DNA of 64,000 nucleotides from SLFH01 sp050486265 (GCA_050486265.1 JBJHCY010000011.1:1-64000), one strand, 5' to 3'; counted from the first letter of the stretch, positions 17,782 through 28,456 are shown. Numbers and translations are program-made. The notes: generated by a model from the sequence alone, not told the origin.

Positions 17782-19470
17782 ATGCGGAAGGCCCCGATCT
17801 CCAACGACGCCCCGACCCGCTGGACCGCGCTGGTCGGCGCCGGGCTGCTCGCCCGTGTCTGGCTTCGTTCCAAGAAACTCGGCGACCTGGACCACTGGCG
17901 CAAGAACGCCGCGAAGATCCAGCTCGCCCAGCTCCGGGGCCTGCTCAAGAAGGCGTCGTCGACGGAGTTCGGTCGCGAGCACGGGTTCGCGAAGATCGCC
18001 TCGCTGCCCGACGCGGAGATGCTCGATGCGTACCGCAAGGCCGTGCCGGTGCGCGACTGGTACGCCTTCAAGGACCGGATCGCCCGGATGCGGGAGGGGG
18101 GCGAGCCCGATGTGCTCTGGCCCGGGCGCGTGATGGACTTCTGCCAGACCAGCGGGACGACCGCCGGCGACAAGTTCATCCCGCTCAGCAAGGAGATGTT
18201 CAGGAGCAACTACCGCGCTTCGCTGGACATCTTCGCCAACACGCACCGCTTCGGCGTCTCGGTGCCCCGCCTGCTCTCGGGCAAGAGCCTGTTCCTCGGC
18301 GGTTCGAGCGCCGTGACGGCCAACGAGCACGGGATCAGGACCGGCGATCTGTCCGGGCTTGTGGTGCCGCTGATCCGCTGGCCGCTGACCGCCTGCTACC
18401 TGCCGGGCCCGAAGATCGCGCTGATGGACCACTGGCCGAGCAAGATCGACGCGATGGCCGAGGCCTGCCTGGACGAGGATGTCCGGATGATCTCGGGCAT
18501 GTGCTCGTGGGCGCTTGTGCTGTTCGAGCGGATGGTCGAGCTCGCCAAGGAGCGCGGGCGCGATGTGAACTGCGTGCGCGACCTGTGGCCCAATCTCGAT
18601 CTGTTCGTGCACGGGGGCGTGAAGTACACGCCCTTCCTCCCGCGCGTCAACGAGGCCGTCTTCGGCGACGCCGAGGTCGACTTCCCCACGCGGCTGGAGC
18701 TCTACCCCGCCAGCGAGGGGTTCATCGCGATGCAGGACACGCCGGACGATCCGGGCCTGCGTCTGAACACCGATCTGGATGTCTTCTACGAGTTCGTGCC
18801 GCTCGACGAGATCGACAGCGAAAACCCGACGGCGTACACCTGCGACCGTGTGCAGCCGGGCGTGCGTTATGTCGTGGTGATGACGACCTGCGCCGGGCTT
18901 TTCCGCTACATCATCGGCGATGTGGTCGAGTTCGAGACCATCCCCGATCCGGACCATTCGACGGGCGCCGCCGCGGCTTCGCACGGGGATCGGGCCGGCC
19001 CGCCGCGCCTGCGCATCGTCGGTCGCCACCGCCACTTCATCAACGCGTTCGGCGAGAACCTGATCGTCGAGCACATCGAGAACGCGGTCGCCGCGGCCCA
19101 GCGAGAGACCGAGGTCACCGTCGGCGAGTTCACCGCGGCGCCGGTCTACCCGCACGCGGGCGGGCGCCCCGGGCTCGAGCTCGCCGTCGAGTTCGAGAAG
19201 CCGCCGCCCGATTCGCTGGACAAGGACACGCTCGACCGTTTTCGAGACGCGTTCGATCGGGCGCTCAAGGCGCAGAATGTCGATTACACCACCAAGAGGA
19301 CCTCGGGGGTCGGCATGGCCGATCCTACGATCTCGCCGCTGCCCGTCGGCGCGTTCCACCGCTGGATGGAATCCAAAGGCAAGCTCGGCGGGCAGCACAA
19401 GTGCCCCCGCTGCGCCAACCATCGTGAGATCATCGACGATGTGCTGGCCGTCAACCGGGTGACGGCCTGA
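17782..19470 (+). CDS. GH3-family acyl-adenylating enzyme
   Basis: 562-residue member of the GH3 auxin-responsive promoter family, adenylating enzymes that in plants join jasmonate or auxin to amino acids. The ATP loop QTSGTTAGDKFIPL is at about residues 127-140, the LYPASEGF motif is in the middle, then YVVVMTTCAGLFRYIIGDVVEF, and the hinge RHRHFINAFGENL. A hydrophobic N-terminal stretch (WTALVGAGLLARVW) could attach it to membrane. Bacterial members are poorly characterised, so the acyl and amine substrates are unknown. Confidence 0.9.
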   Translation: MRKAPISNDAPTRWTALVGAGLLARVWLRSKKLGDLDHWRKNAAKIQLAQLRGLLKKASSTEFGREHGFAKIASLPDAEMLDAYRKAVPVRDWYAFKDRIARMREGGEPDVLWPGRVMDFCQTSGTTAGDKFIPLSKEMFRSNYRASLDIFANTHRFGVSVPRLLSGKSLFLGGSSAVTANEHGIRTGDLSGLVVPLIRWPLTACYLPGPKIALMDHWPSKIDAMAEACLDEDVRMISGMCSWALVLFERMVELAKERGRDVNCVRDLWPNLDLFVHGGVKYTPFLPRVNEAVFGDAEVDFPTRLELYPASEGFIAMQDTPDDPGLRLNTDLDVFYEFVPLDEIDSENPTAYTCDRVQPGVRYVVVMTTCAGLFRYIIGDVVEFETIPDPDHSTGAAAASHGDRAGPPRLRIVGRHRHFINAFGENLIVEHIENAVAAAQRETEVTVGEFTAAPVYPHAGGRPGLELAVEFEKPPPDSLDKDTLDRFRDAFDRALKAQNVDYTTKRTSGVGMADPTISPLPVGAFHRWMESKGKLGGQHKCPRCANHREIIDDVLAVNRVTA

Positions 19471-19514
19471 TCGGTCTGCGTGGCTCCCGCTGCGCCGGAC
19501 CGGGAGGAAAACCG

Positions 19515-20027
19515 ATGCACGACCACCAGGCAGTTCTTCTCGCCGCCGACGCGTTGCTCGCCCAGGCCGAAACCTTCGTCCGTTCGCTCGAGCCGGGCGA
19601 CTTCACACGCCCCAGCCCAGAGCTCGGAGGCGGAACCATCGGCCAGCACGCCCGCCATGTGATCGACCATTACAACGCCCTGCTCGGGGGCGGCTCGCCG
19701 GTCGACTACGACCGGCGCCAGCGCGACACGCCGGTCGAGCGCGACGCTCAAGCCGCGGCGGAGGCGATCGCTCGGATGCGGGGCGAGCTCTCGGAGCTGA
19801 GGCCCGAGTCGCTCGGCCAGAGCGTCAGCGTCCGCGTGATGCTCACAGGCGACGGGCGAGAGGCGGTGCTGGGTTCGACCTTCGCCCGCGAACTGTTCTT
19901 CGCGGGCCACCACGCGGTGCACCACTTCGCGATGATGCGAGCGATCGCCGTCGGGCTCGGGCGCGAGGTCGAGCCATCGTTCGGCAGAGCGCCCAGCACG
20001 GTGAACCACGAGCGGGCGGCGGGCTGA
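19515..20027 (+). CDS. DinB-like four-helix protein
   Basis: 170-residue protein resembling the DinB/YfiT metal-dependent four-helix fold. Histidines in GQHARHVIDHYN and near the end in HHAVHHFAMM are placed to bind one metal ion. GGAGG precedes the ATG. It lies four bases before the NRDE gene on the same strand and 44 bp after GH3. Such proteins are often thiol-dependent transferases, but no substrate is indicated here. Confidence 0.7.
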   Translation: MHDHQAVLLAADALLAQAETFVRSLEPGDFTRPSPELGGGTIGQHARHVIDHYNALLGGGSPVDYDRRQRDTPVERDAQAAAEAIARMRGELSELRPESLGQSVSVRVMLTGDGREAVLGSTFARELFFAGHHAVHHFAMMRAIAVGLGREVEPSFGRAPSTVNHERAAG

Positions 20028-20031
20028 ACGG

Positions 20032-20772
20032 GTGTGCACCGTCACGATCATCGCGCTGGATGGGGGCGGGCTGAGGCTGGTGACCAGCCGCGACGAACGA
20101 CGCGGCCGGCCCCAGGCAACCCCGCCCCGTTGGCGCGAACTCTCAGGCGGCCGACGCGCCGCGTGGCCGACCGACCCCGAAGGCGGGGGCACATGGCTGG
20201 GGGCGAACGACCGGGGCACGGTGCTCACGCTGCTCAACGGCAACCCCGAGCCCGCGCCCGACCTGTCGGGGCTCAGCCTCCGCTCGCGGGGCCTGCTGAT
20301 CCCGGAGCTCTTGCAGCAAGCCGGGGACCCCGGGCTCGAAGCGGTCTTCGGGCTGCTTGAGGGGCTCGACCTGGAGGTGTTCGCCCCGTTCCGCCTCGTC
20401 GGGGCCGAGCCCGCGCGTCGGGGCGGGGGCGTTTCGGTGTTCGACGCGGTCTGGGACCGTAGTCGGCTGGTGGTTTCCGGGGCTGACACGCCGCCTGTAT
20501 GCTTCGTCTCCAGCGGGCTGGGCGACAGCGTGGTCCGGGAGAGGCTCCCGCTCTTTGAGGAATTGGTCGTCGAGTCTCCCTCGATCGAGGCCCAGGACCG
20601 CTTCCACGCCCACTATTGGCCCGACCGTCTGCACCAGAGCGTCTGGATGTCAAGGGCGGGTGCGAGAACCGTCAGCGTCAGCGTGGTCGAGGTCCGCCCC
20701 AGCGGCGAGGCCCCCGAGGTCGAGATGCGGTCGGCCTTGGTCGGCGAGCCGCCGGTGCCGTCACGACTTTGA
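20032..20772 (+). CDS. NRDE/TANGO2-family protein
   Basis: 246-residue protein of the NRDE (TANGO2) family. It starts with MCTV, where the cysteine at position 2 could become an N-terminal nucleophile, and has the family motif SRDER at about residues 19-23 followed by GGTWLGAND and LLNGN. Start is GTG at 20032. The biochemical function of the family is debated, with a link to heme handling or lipid metabolism. Probably cotranscribed with the DinB-like gene. Confidence 0.82.
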   Translation: MCTVTIIALDGGGLRLVTSRDERRGRPQATPPRWRELSGGRRAAWPTDPEGGGTWLGANDRGTVLTLLNGNPEPAPDLSGLSLRSRGLLIPELLQQAGDPGLEAVFGLLEGLDLEVFAPFRLVGAEPARRGGGVSVFDAVWDRSRLVVSGADTPPVCFVSSGLGDSVVRERLPLFEELVVESPSIEAQDRFHAHYWPDRLHQSVWMSRAGARTVSVSVVEVRPSGEAPEVEMRSALVGEPPVPSRL

Positions 20773-20909
20773 TTCCTGGGTCTCAGCGGAGTGGGGAGCG
20801 CGGGCGCTGGGGGCTGGGCGCAGGGATGGCTTCGGCCTGCGGCCGAGGCTCGGGTTCAGGGCGTCGGCACATAAAGGCAACCCGCGGCCGAAGGCCGGTT
20901 CCTCCCCCA

Positions 20910-20952
20910 GCGCCCCGCGCCCCGCGCCCCGCGCCCCACACCCCGCGCCCCG
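20910..20952 (+). repeat. GCGCCCC heptamer tandem repeat
   Basis: About six imperfect tandem copies of a GCGCCCC heptamer in the 256-bp gap before nuoH. GC-rich palindromes (near 20840-20855 and 20883-20897, and GGCCGCC/GGCGGCC at about 20952-20968) flank it. Confidence 0.65.
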
Positions 20953-21028
20953 GCCGCCTTGGCGGCCTTCGCGCTTTCCCCGGCGTCCCCGCGTCTCTAC
21001 AGTGTCCGCCCACGCGGAGAAAGCGCCC

Positions 21029-22366
21029 ATGCCGGATTGGTTGACCGTCCAGACATTCGTCAGCGTGCATGTGTTCTTCATCATCGTGCATGTGATCCTG
21101 CTGACGGTCGCCTACCTGATCTATGTCGAGCGGAAGGCCGCGTCGTACATCCAGGACCGCGTGGGGCCCAATCGCGTCGGCTTCGACTTCGGCCTGCCCT
21201 TTCTCAAGCCGCTCCGCGGCATGCTCGGGCTGGGCCAGCCTTTGGCCGACGGGCTGAAGTTTCTCCTGAAAGAGGACTACGCCCCCGACCGTGTGGATAA
21301 GAAGCTGTTCACACTCGCCCCGATGGTGATGATCGTTCCCGCCTTGATCGGCTTTGCGATCATTCCGTGGGGGGGCACCATCGTCCTGCCCGACCTGGAC
21401 CTGCCCCTGATCGGCACGCTCGAGGGCGGGCCGGTGGTGATCGCGGGGCTGCATGTCAATGTCGGCGTGATCTACCTGATCAGTGTTGCGACGCTCAGCG
21501 TCTACGGCGTCACCCTCGGCGGGTGGGCCAGCAACAACAAGTACTCGTTCATCGGCGGCCTGCGATGCACCGCCCAGATGATCTCCTACGAGATCCCGCT
21601 GGGCCTGTGCATCCTGGCGACGCTGCTGCTCGTCGGCTCGTTCCTGCCCGAGGAGATCATCGGGCACCAGCGCGAGAACGGCTGGCTGATCTTCGCCCAA
21701 CCCCTCGCGGCGATCATCTTCTTCATCGCGCTGCTCGCTGAGTCAAACCGCATCCCGTTCGACAACGCCGAGGCGGAGCAGGAGCTCGTGGGCGGGTACC
21801 ACACCGAGTACTCCTCGATGCGGTTCGCGCTCTTCTTCCTCGCCGAGTACGCCCACATGATCACCGGGTGCGCGTTCTTCACGCTGCTTTTCCTGGGCGG
21901 GTACGAGCTGCTGCCGTTCGTGAGCGTCTTCCCGGCGGTGGCCGAGGGGAGCGTGCTCGCGGTGCTGGGGATCGCGGCGCTCAAGTTCGCCGTTTTCTTC
22001 GGCAAGGTGCTGCTGCTGGTCTGCTTCATGATCCTCATCCGCTGGTCGATCCCGCGCCTGCGCTACGACCAGGTGATGATGATGGGCTGGCAGGCGGTGA
22101 TCCCGATCTCGCTGGTGCTCGTCGTGCTCACCTCGACGATGGTGTATCTCGGCTTGGGCGGCGTGGTCCCGATGTTCATCGCCAACGCGATCTTCGCGGT
22201 GCTGATCGTCGCCCTCGTCCCCGTCATGCCCCGCACGCGGACGAACCGGCGACTGCCGCTCTACGGCTCCCGCTTCTGCCCCGTTACCGGCGCCGGCGTG
22301 CAGACCGGCCCGACCGATCCCCTGGCGCGGGAAGACCGCCCGGTGCAGGGCACGGCGACGGTCTGA
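21029..22366 (+). CDS. nuoH: NADH-quinone oxidoreductase subunit H
   Basis: 445-residue proton-pumping complex I subunit near the quinone site. About eight or nine helices are visible, with the conserved YVERKAASYIQDRVGPNRVG after the first helix, the quinone-chamber sequence SYEIPLG, and ESNRIPFDNAEAEQELV. A GGAG nine bases upstream supports ATG 21029; the frame is open much further upstream but through repeat-rich intergenic sequence. No other nuo gene is next to it, which is unusual. The C-terminal 30 residues are polar and extra to the family core. Confidence 0.95.
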   Translation: MPDWLTVQTFVSVHVFFIIVHVILLTVAYLIYVERKAASYIQDRVGPNRVGFDFGLPFLKPLRGMLGLGQPLADGLKFLLKEDYAPDRVDKKLFTLAPMVMIVPALIGFAIIPWGGTIVLPDLDLPLIGTLEGGPVVIAGLHVNVGVIYLISVATLSVYGVTLGGWASNNKYSFIGGLRCTAQMISYEIPLGLCILATLLLVGSFLPEEIIGHQRENGWLIFAQPLAAIIFFIALLAESNRIPFDNAEAEQELVGGYHTEYSSMRFALFFLAEYAHMITGCAFFTLLFLGGYELLPFVSVFPAVAEGSVLAVLGIAALKFAVFFGKVLLLVCFMILIRWSIPRLRYDQVMMMGWQAVIPISLVLVVLTSTMVYLGLGGVVPMFIANAIFAVLIVALVPVMPRTRTNRRLPLYGSRFCPVTGAGVQTGPTDPLAREDRPVQGTATV

Positions 22367-22393
22367 GCGGCGTCGGCAATCTGAACAACAAAC

Positions 22394-22424
22394 AACGCCC
22401 GGCTCATCGCGAGCCGGGCGTTTG
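22394..22424. terminator. Bidirectional terminator after nuoH
   Basis: Twelve-base-pair stem (22394-22405 with 22411-22422) around a five-base loop, followed by T-rich sequence on both strands. It separates nuoH from the convergent gene at 22449. Confidence 0.8.
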
Positions 22425-22448
22425 TCTTTGACCGGGTTCGATCATCTT

Positions 22449-23438
22449 TCAGCGGAGCGGGTTGAGGTCCGAGGTCCTGACCAGCACATACGCCGTGGGC
22501 AGCAGGAGCGTCCGGCCGCGGTATTGAAAGAGCCTGCCGCTGACCTCGATGCTCAGCGCCTCGCCCGACCACGACGCGGCGCCCTCGATCGCGGCGAGCG
22601 TCGTGCTTGGCAGGAGCGGGATCGGGCCCGGCTGCGCCCCGGCGAACCCCGTGTCGGAGGCGAAGGCCCATTGCCCTGACCCCAGGCGCACAAGACGCCC
22701 GCGCTTGCGGACGATCAGGCGCCCGTCGCCGTGGGCGGGGGTCGCGGCCGGCTGTGCGTCCTGGCCTGCGTTTCTCTCGCGGACGCTGCGTCTGGGCGTC
22801 GCGGCGTGCCCGCGCTCGAGCTCGCCGAGAAGTTCCATCACGCGGGGGTCGTCTGCGGGCCGCTCGGGGATCGGGTCGGCGAACGACTCGGGCTCGTCCG
22901 GCGATTCGCCGGGCTCTGCCGGGCCCGGTGCGGTCCTGCCCGCGAGCTCTTCGACCAGCGCCAGGCGGGACATCGTCGGGAGCAGGTAGTTTCGCGAGGC
23001 GTAGGCGTAGACCTCGCCCGTGACCTCGATCGCCACGGGGCCGTCGACGCCCTCGACCTCGGACTCGATGCGTTCGGTCTCGGCGCACGGCAGGAGGACC
23101 ATCGGGGGCAGCCCCACGCCTCCGGGCCCGAAGGCGATCACCCATTCGCCCGTCTGCGCCCTGACCAACGCTCCGGAACGGCGTACGAGGAAGGTCCCCT
23201 CGCGCATCAGCGGTCCGGAGGGCAGGCCGTCGGGCAGGATCGGATCGCCCGCGCGGGCGCCGACCGCGGTGGGCGTCGTGGTCGGGGCGATGACCGTCGG
23301 CTCGATCACGCCGCCCTCGGGGCGGACCGTCGGCGGCGCCGAACCGGGCGGCTCGGTCTCGTCGGGCTGGGCGATTGCGATCCCGGCGAGGAGCACGGTC
23401 GTTGCGGCGAGGGTTGTTCTGGCGGGCCTGTGGTCCAT
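22449..23438 (-). CDS. Secreted protein with two repeated beta-rich modules
   Basis: 329-residue exported protein of unknown function. The start at 23438 gives the signal peptide RTTLAATTVLLAGIAIAQ; a longer reading would run back through the tRNA-Cys gene. Two related modules can be seen: (1) LVRRSGALVRAQTGEWVIAF..LLPC..IESEVEG..ITGEVYAYASRNYLLPT and (2) IVRKRGRLVRLGSGQWAFAS..LLPS..IEGAASW..VSGRLFQYRGRTLLLPT, written here in pieces. They look like an internal duplication joined by a proline-rich linker. No catalytic signature seen. Confidence 0.7.
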   Translation of the reverse strand: MDHRPARTTLAATTVLLAGIAIAQPDETEPPGSAPPTVRPEGGVIEPTVIAPTTTPTAVGARAGDPILPDGLPSGPLMREGTFLVRRSGALVRAQTGEWVIAFGPGGVGLPPMVLLPCAETERIESEVEGVDGPVAIEVTGEVYAYASRNYLLPTMSRLALVEELAGRTAPGPAEPGESPDEPESFADPIPERPADDPRVMELLGELERGHAATPRRSVRERNAGQDAQPAATPAHGDGRLIVRKRGRLVRLGSGQWAFASDTGFAGAQPGPIPLLPSTTLAAIEGAASWSGEALSIEVSGRLFQYRGRTLLLPTAYVLVRTSDLNPLR

Positions 23439-23500
23439 GAGAGGATCTTTCGGTCCGTGGGGGGCTGCTCGGCGATGTTTCTCGCGGGGGTGTTGGGCAG

Positions 23501-23529
23501 TTGACCCTGAACCCGGCTCATCGTAGCGT
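23501..23529 (+). promoter_or_regulatory. Sigma-70-type promoter of tRNA-Cys
   Basis: TTGACC (23501-23506), a 17-base spacer, then TAGCGT (23524-23529), ending 20 bases before the tRNA. The tRNA-Asn gene has a similar TTGACC/TAGCCT pair. Confidence 0.45.
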
Positions 23530-23549
23530 TGCTCCCGGAACCGAAGGCA

Positions 23550-23633
23550 GGCCGTGTGCCCGAGTGGACTAAGGGAGCGGATTGCAAATCCGTTGGGCTT
23601 TGCCCATCGTGGGTTCGAATCCCACCGCGGCCT
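23550..23633 (+). tRNA. tRNA-Cys (anticodon GCA) with long variable arm
   Basis: 84-nt tRNA. Acceptor stem 23550-23556 pairs with 23626-23632 (one G.T). D stem has three pairs (CCC with GGG). Anticodon stem 23577-23581/23589-23593 holds a loop with GCA at 23584-23586. The T arm is 23609-23625 with loop TTCGAAT. The discriminator base is T, as expected for cysteine. Between anticodon and T stems lie 15 bases that fold into a five-pair stem with a three-base loop, making this a class II-like tRNA. CCA is not encoded. Confidence 0.9.
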
Positions 23634-23716
23634 TTTCATCCGGCTTGTTCAGCCGCCCGAATGTTCCGGGCGTCTTGCGTGGTCGGTGCAGGCGTCGAGC
23701 AGACGCGAGGGACTTC

Positions 23717-24783
<1,067 letters not shown>

Positions 24784-24787
<4 letters not shown>

Positions 24788-26451
24788 CCCGGCGCAGGCC
24801 GGCGGGAGGGCTCCCGCTCGTGACGCCGCCCAGATTCTTTCGCCTGTTCGCTGTCTCGCTCGTCTGGCTGTCGTGCGCCGCGGCTTTGCCCGACGCGGGG
24901 GCGCAGGTCCGGGCGGCGGCGCTCTGGAGTGTCGGCGTGCCGGGCGAGCCGGTGGTGATCCCCCTGGTCTTCGAGGGCCGCGCAAGCCCCCGCGACGCGC
25001 TGATCGCCAGGCTGGCCGACGGGCGGCCGCTCACGGCCGATGTCTACCGCCTGAGCATCGGCCCGGCGGTCGTTGGCGACGCGGAGAACGCGGGCGCATC
25101 GGGCCCGCTCGACGCCTGGATCGGCCCGCTCCAGGTCTACGAGGCGGTGCACAACGAGCGGGTCGTCCTTCCTGCTCCGCCGGGCGTGTGGGTGGCGCTC
25201 GTCCGCACGCCGCCGGACGCGTCGGGGGCGATCGTGCTGAACTTCACCGAACGACACGAGGTGCGCTGGGCCGAAGGGGGCTTGGACGCCGAGTTCCTGC
25301 CGGCCCCGCGGCTCGATGAGCCGGGGGTGTTCGTCCGCGCGGCGATCGAGCGCCTCGAACGCGACCCCGAGGAGCTTTGGCGGGCGATGCTGCTGCGGCG
25401 TCGGTTGGACGAGGAGACTCCGGCGCAGCCCGACGCGGAGGACCCGAGGCCCGAACGCCTGCGCGTCGCCTTCGGGGCGAGGCGGAGCGTCCCCGAGGCG
25501 ATCGCCAACCAGAGCGTCGGGGCGTGGATGTGGGGGCTGAACCGGATCGCGCTGATCGATCCCTCGCTCGCGTCGGAGCTGATCGTCGAACTGACCAGGG
25601 TCGCGACCATCGGGGGCGAACGCGTTCCGGCCTGGGAGTCCAGGGCCGACCGACTCGACGAACTGCTGGACACGCTCACCGACCCGAGGCCCTCCGACTC
25701 ACGCAGGCGGGCGCTGGTGCGCGACTGGATCGATCGCTCCCCGCGTGCCGCGGCGTTTGTCGAGCGCGACGCGGCGGAGGGCGAGGCGGTGATCGTGGCG
25801 ACGAACCTCTCCTCCCGCGCCGTGCTGGTGGCCCTAGAGCGGTTCGCGACCCCGCCCGAGCCGGTCGGGACCGTCGCGCCGGGATCGTCTCTGCGTGTTC
25901 CGGTCGGGCGTGACGCCGAGACACCCGACGAGCGTGTCCGCGTGCGGATCGGGGCGGAACTCATCGAGCGCGACCTGATCGTCCGGTCCGTCCGCGCCTC
26001 GGCGCCGGGCTTGGTGATGGGGGCGACGCGGTCGGACTGGTCGATGGTCCACTGGCTGACAGGTCAAGAGCGCGGGGGCGGGCCCGTGGTTGCGGGTTTG
26101 CTCTACCCCGCCCAGGGCGGACGCTGGAAGGTGTTCATCGAGTCGGCCGAGCCGGAGGCCTCCGTCAGGCTCTGGCTCGGGAGCGAGGCTTGGGTCGAGG
26201 TGCGACCGAGCGGCACGGTTTCTTCTCAGGGCGTCGACGCCCGTGTCGAAGGATTCAGCGCAGACTCGACAGGCTGGGCGTGCACGCTCGGCCTGGCCGA
26301 CCTCGGAGGCGAGGTCTCCGTCGCCATCGAAGCGCTCGCGCCGACCGGTGAACGCGCGGCGTGGCCGAGACGCATGCTCCCTTGGCAGCGGACTCCCGCG
26401 AGGCTCGGCGTCGACCTCTCCGACTGGCACGGCGTTCGGATCGAGCCCTAA
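24784..26451 (+). CDS. Secreted protein of unknown function, MoxR operon partner
   Basis: 555 residues, not recognised. GTG start at 24784 overlaps the moxR stop, so the two are coupled. A signal peptide is visible (FFRLFAVSLVWLSCAAALPDAGA). After it comes an alternation of beta-like segments and Arg/Asp-rich regions, with no catalytic motif I can name. Because it is coupled to moxR and converges on a BatA-like VWA gene, it may be an envelope client or partner of that ATPase system; this is inference. Confidence 0.7.
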
Positions 26452-26470
26452 AGCTCGCTTTGCCGGCGGC

Positions 26471-28456
26471 TCAGACGCGCATTCGCCGGGCGTAGAGGTA
26501 CCACTCGGCCATCAGGATGATCGCGGCGGCCATCACGAACCAGCGCCAGATCTCGCGGGGCTGGATGCCCGGCCCGCCCTCTGAGCTGACCTCGACGCCC
26601 GAGACGGTGATCTCGTCCGACGGCGCCGCGAGGGTCTCGCGCTCGCTCATCAGGTTGATCGCCAGCGCCGGCTCGGCTGCGCCCTCGAGCGCGAAGACAC
26701 CGACGCGTTCGAAGATGCCCAGCGAGACCAGTTCTCCGGCGCGGCCTTCGGCAGAGACCCGTGCGATCGCGGTCCCCTCCGCGTCGCGGGCGATGATCTC
26801 GTTGGATTCGGCGGTCGCCGTGGCGCCCGCGGGCTCTGCGGTGGTGAAGGCGACGCCCGCGTCGGTCTCGGCTCTGAGGGTGAGGTGGTCGACTGCGTTG
26901 GCGATGAAGACCGCAAAGCCCACTTGCCAAGCCCAGTTGGACTGCTCCAGGGCGAACGAGACACCGATGTGGCGTCTGCCCCCGGCCTCGCGGATTGAAA
27001 TCAGCGGGCCGCCCGGGCCTCTCGCGAGCACGCGTGCGTCGCCTGTCTCGGCGAAAGTGCGGTGCGTGCCGAGGACGAGGGTGTCCAACGCGACATCGCG
27101 CAGGACGGGGTGGCGCCGCTCCCACGAGAGGATCGTGCCCCCCTGGCGCGTCGCTTCGGCGAGACGCAGCCCGTCGATCGGCAGCCCTGCGCCGAGGCTG
27201 AGGCTCGGGAGCTGCGGCGGGCGCTCCGGCTCGACGCCGAAGAAGACCAGCGCCTCGGCCTCTGGCATCACGCCCTGGGCGATCAGCGCGTCGTAGCGTC
27301 CGATGCCCATTGTGTTGAGCGAGCGGGGGAGCAGCTCGCCGAGCATGACATTGACGATGCCCGCCGCCTCGCGCGTCGGGCCGGGCAGGGCCCCGTCGGG
27401 CGTGACCAGCAGCAGGGCGGGCGCGCCCGCGGGCTGCACGACGACGGCCGCGCCGTTGTCGGCGCCGAGCGCGTCGCCCCGGTCGAGCGCCAGAGAGAGC
27501 ACGCCGCCCTCGGTGTCATCGATCTCGAAGGCCAGGCCCCTGCGTCCGGGGACGATGTCGCCGTTGTCATCGACCGAAGCGGCGGGCACGGTGACGGCGC
27601 GGCGCTCGACGGCTTCGCCCCGCATGCGGAGGGTGACGCCGGTGGAGGTCTCCTGCATCCGCGCGTTGTGGATGCGTGCGAAGACGCGCAGCACAGCCGG
27701 GTCTTCGTAATCCCGCGTCGCCGAGAGGGCGACGACGCCGAGGTTGTCGACGCCGGCGGTCCGGTCTTCGGGGCCGACGCGTTCGTAGGAGAGCTCGGCG
27801 CCGGCGAGGCTCATGCCGCGGGGCAGGTCCATCGAGCCGTCGGAGAAGAGCAGGGCGAGGACGGTCTGCACGGGCTCTTCTTCAGAGACCTCGCGCGTGA
27901 GCAACGCCTCGGCGAGCGAGAGGGCTGCGGGCAGGTCCGCGGGCTGCTCCGAGGGCGTGATGGTCTCCAGCGCACGCTGGGCGAGGTTGAGGTCCTCGTC
28001 AATCCGTGCGGCGACCGTCGCGCGCGAGCCGAAGGCGATCACGCCCGCCGAGCCCCGGAAGCCGCCGGTGCGAAGGTCGGCGAGGGTGTCGAGGGCGCGG
28101 GCGCGGGCGATCTCGAAGCGGGTCTGCGTCTCGCCCTCGTCGATGGTGTTCATCGAGGCGGAGCGGTCGATCATGAAGATGACCGTGTCGGCCCTGCCCC
28201 GCCCGGCGTCGATGGCGGGGCGGCCCAGCGCCATGACCAGGAGCGCCAGCAGCAGCAGGTGCAGCAGGAGCATCCAGTTGGCCTTGAGCCAGCGCAGGGG
28301 GACATTGGCCTCCATGTCGCGGATGGCCGCGTCCCAGAGCAAAGTCGAACTGATCACCACCGGCTTGCGCCGGAGCTTGAGCATGTAGAAGCCAAGGAGC
28401 AGCGGGAGGGTGATCGCCGCGGCGATCAGGGCGGCCGTGGGCGCGAGGAAGGTCAA
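26471..28456 (-). CDS. BatA-like VWA-domain membrane protein
   Basis: 661-residue membrane protein. The N-terminal BatA/aerotolerance-type region has two helices (about residues 6-24 and 60-79) around SSTLLWDAAIRDM. A von Willebrand factor A domain follows, with the metal-site sequence DRSASMNTID. A long beta-rich extracytoplasmic part follows, ending in a C-terminal helix (WRWFVMAAAIILMAEWYLYA). It overlaps the rlmE stop by four bases. In other bacteria such proteins work with MoxR and DUF58; here moxR is nearby but convergent. Confidence 0.85.
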   Translation of the reverse strand: MTFLAPTAALIAAAITLPLLLGFYMLKLRRKPVVISSTLLWDAAIRDMEANVPLRWLKANWMLLLHLLLLALLVMALGRPAIDAGRGRADTVIFMIDRSASMNTIDEGETQTRFEIARARALDTLADLRTGGFRGSAGVIAFGSRATVAARIDEDLNLAQRALETITPSEQPADLPAALSLAEALLTREVSEEEPVQTVLALLFSDGSMDLPRGMSLAGAELSYERVGPEDRTAGVDNLGVVALSATRDYEDPAVLRVFARIHNARMQETSTGVTLRMRGEAVERRAVTVPAASVDDNGDIVPGRRGLAFEIDDTEGGVLSLALDRGDALGADNGAAVVVQPAGAPALLLVTPDGALPGPTREAAGIVNVMLGELLPRSLNTMGIGRYDALIAQGVMPEAEALVFFGVEPERPPQLPSLSLGAGLPIDGLRLAEATRQGGTILSWERRHPVLRDVALDTLVLGTHRTFAETGDARVLARGPGGPLISIREAGGRRHIGVSFALEQSNWAWQVGFAVFIANAVDHLTLRAETDAGVAFTTAEPAGATATAESNEIIARDAEGTAIARVSAEGRAGELVSLGIFERVGVFALEGAAEPALAINLMSERETLAAPSDEITVSGVEVSSEGGPGIQPREIWRWFVMAAAIILMAEWYLYARRMRV

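Noticed and set aside
20357..21028. Upstream extension of the nuoH frame
   Set aside because: It crosses the NRDE gene and a repeat-rich gap; nuoH begins at 21029 by homology and ribosome site.
23439..23639. N-terminal extension of the secreted protein at 22449, and reading frames across 23550-23633
   Set aside because: These translate a tRNA gene; the resulting peptide is a common tRNA artefact.
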